The notes under the pieces are model-generated. The model was not told where the DNA came from, did not search any database, and was given only the letters and a program-made list of their open reading frames with translations. The position numbers and the translations under genes are program-made. From an uncultured Eubacteriales bacterium (GTDB taxonomy: Bacteria; Bacillota; Clostridia; Oscillospirales; Acutalibacteraceae), in NCBI GenBank assembly GCA_934444895.1, contig CAKSDA010000015.1, forward strand, positions 1 to 21,793: DNA of 21,793 bases. Direction: 5' to 3'. The stretch's first letter is position 1, and every line of letters starts with the position of its first letter. Below are positions 21,738 to 21,793 of this stretch, one piece after another.

Positions 21738-21793
21738 GAATCTGTTTTTTAAACGCTAATTTTTCACATGGCATTTGTTAAAATACTCGGTAA

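Overview
The window looks like chromosomal DNA of a low-GC Gram-positive anaerobe, most likely a member of Clostridia (Oscillospirales-type) known only by inference. Evidence: a T-box leader before thrS, a YtrA-type GntR/ABC operon, two lipobox lipoproteins, strong AGGAGG Shine-Dalgarno sites, sigma-A promoters with 17-18 bp spacers, a clostridial 2[4Fe-4S] ferredoxin, and an insertion in PcrA of a kind I associate with this group. I see no phage genes, transposase, CRISPR array, rRNA or tRNA.

Layout. 1-2222: the 3' end of a ferredoxin gene with terminator, then pduL (acyl phosphotransferase) overlapping hemW (radical-SAM haem chaperone), converging on a small XRE repressor. 2336-5416: a histidine-phosphatase gene, a hairpin remnant, and thrS behind a complete threonine T-box (promoter, specifier ACC, T-box motif, terminator). 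5448-8261: two membrane protein genes on the minus strand (YetF/DUF421 and DUF975-like), and a divergent orphan iron-siderophore-type binding lipoprotein. 8260-11358: a GNAT acetyltransferase and the DNA helicase PcrA, both minus. 11359-12468: a long structured pcrA leader and a divergent SanA/YdcF-like membrane protein with a displaced Shine-Dalgarno site. 12539-13715: a minus-strand operon of three small proteins that match no named family I know; this is the best candidate for an undescribed system, with a possible sporulation (sigma-E-like) promoter. 13851-16250: an OmpR-type two-component system with a PhoP-box-like direct repeat, a hairpin and a 13-bp tandem repeat upstream. 16413-18464: an EF-G paralogue whose GTPase motifs are altered (catalytic His position is Leu). 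18553-18852: a gene-free stretch with two inverted-repeat structures. 18853-21554: a four-gene GntR-ABC ATPase-permease-lipoprotein operon with a 32-bp dyad operator across its -10 box. The window ends with a perfect 40-bp palindrome.

How they work together: mostly housekeeping (ThrRS, PcrA, HemW) interleaved with small regulated units (T-box, YtrA-type operon, two-component system) concerned with the cell envelope and stress. Several gene starts were moved to internal codons with better ribosome binding sites; each such choice is explained in the entry.
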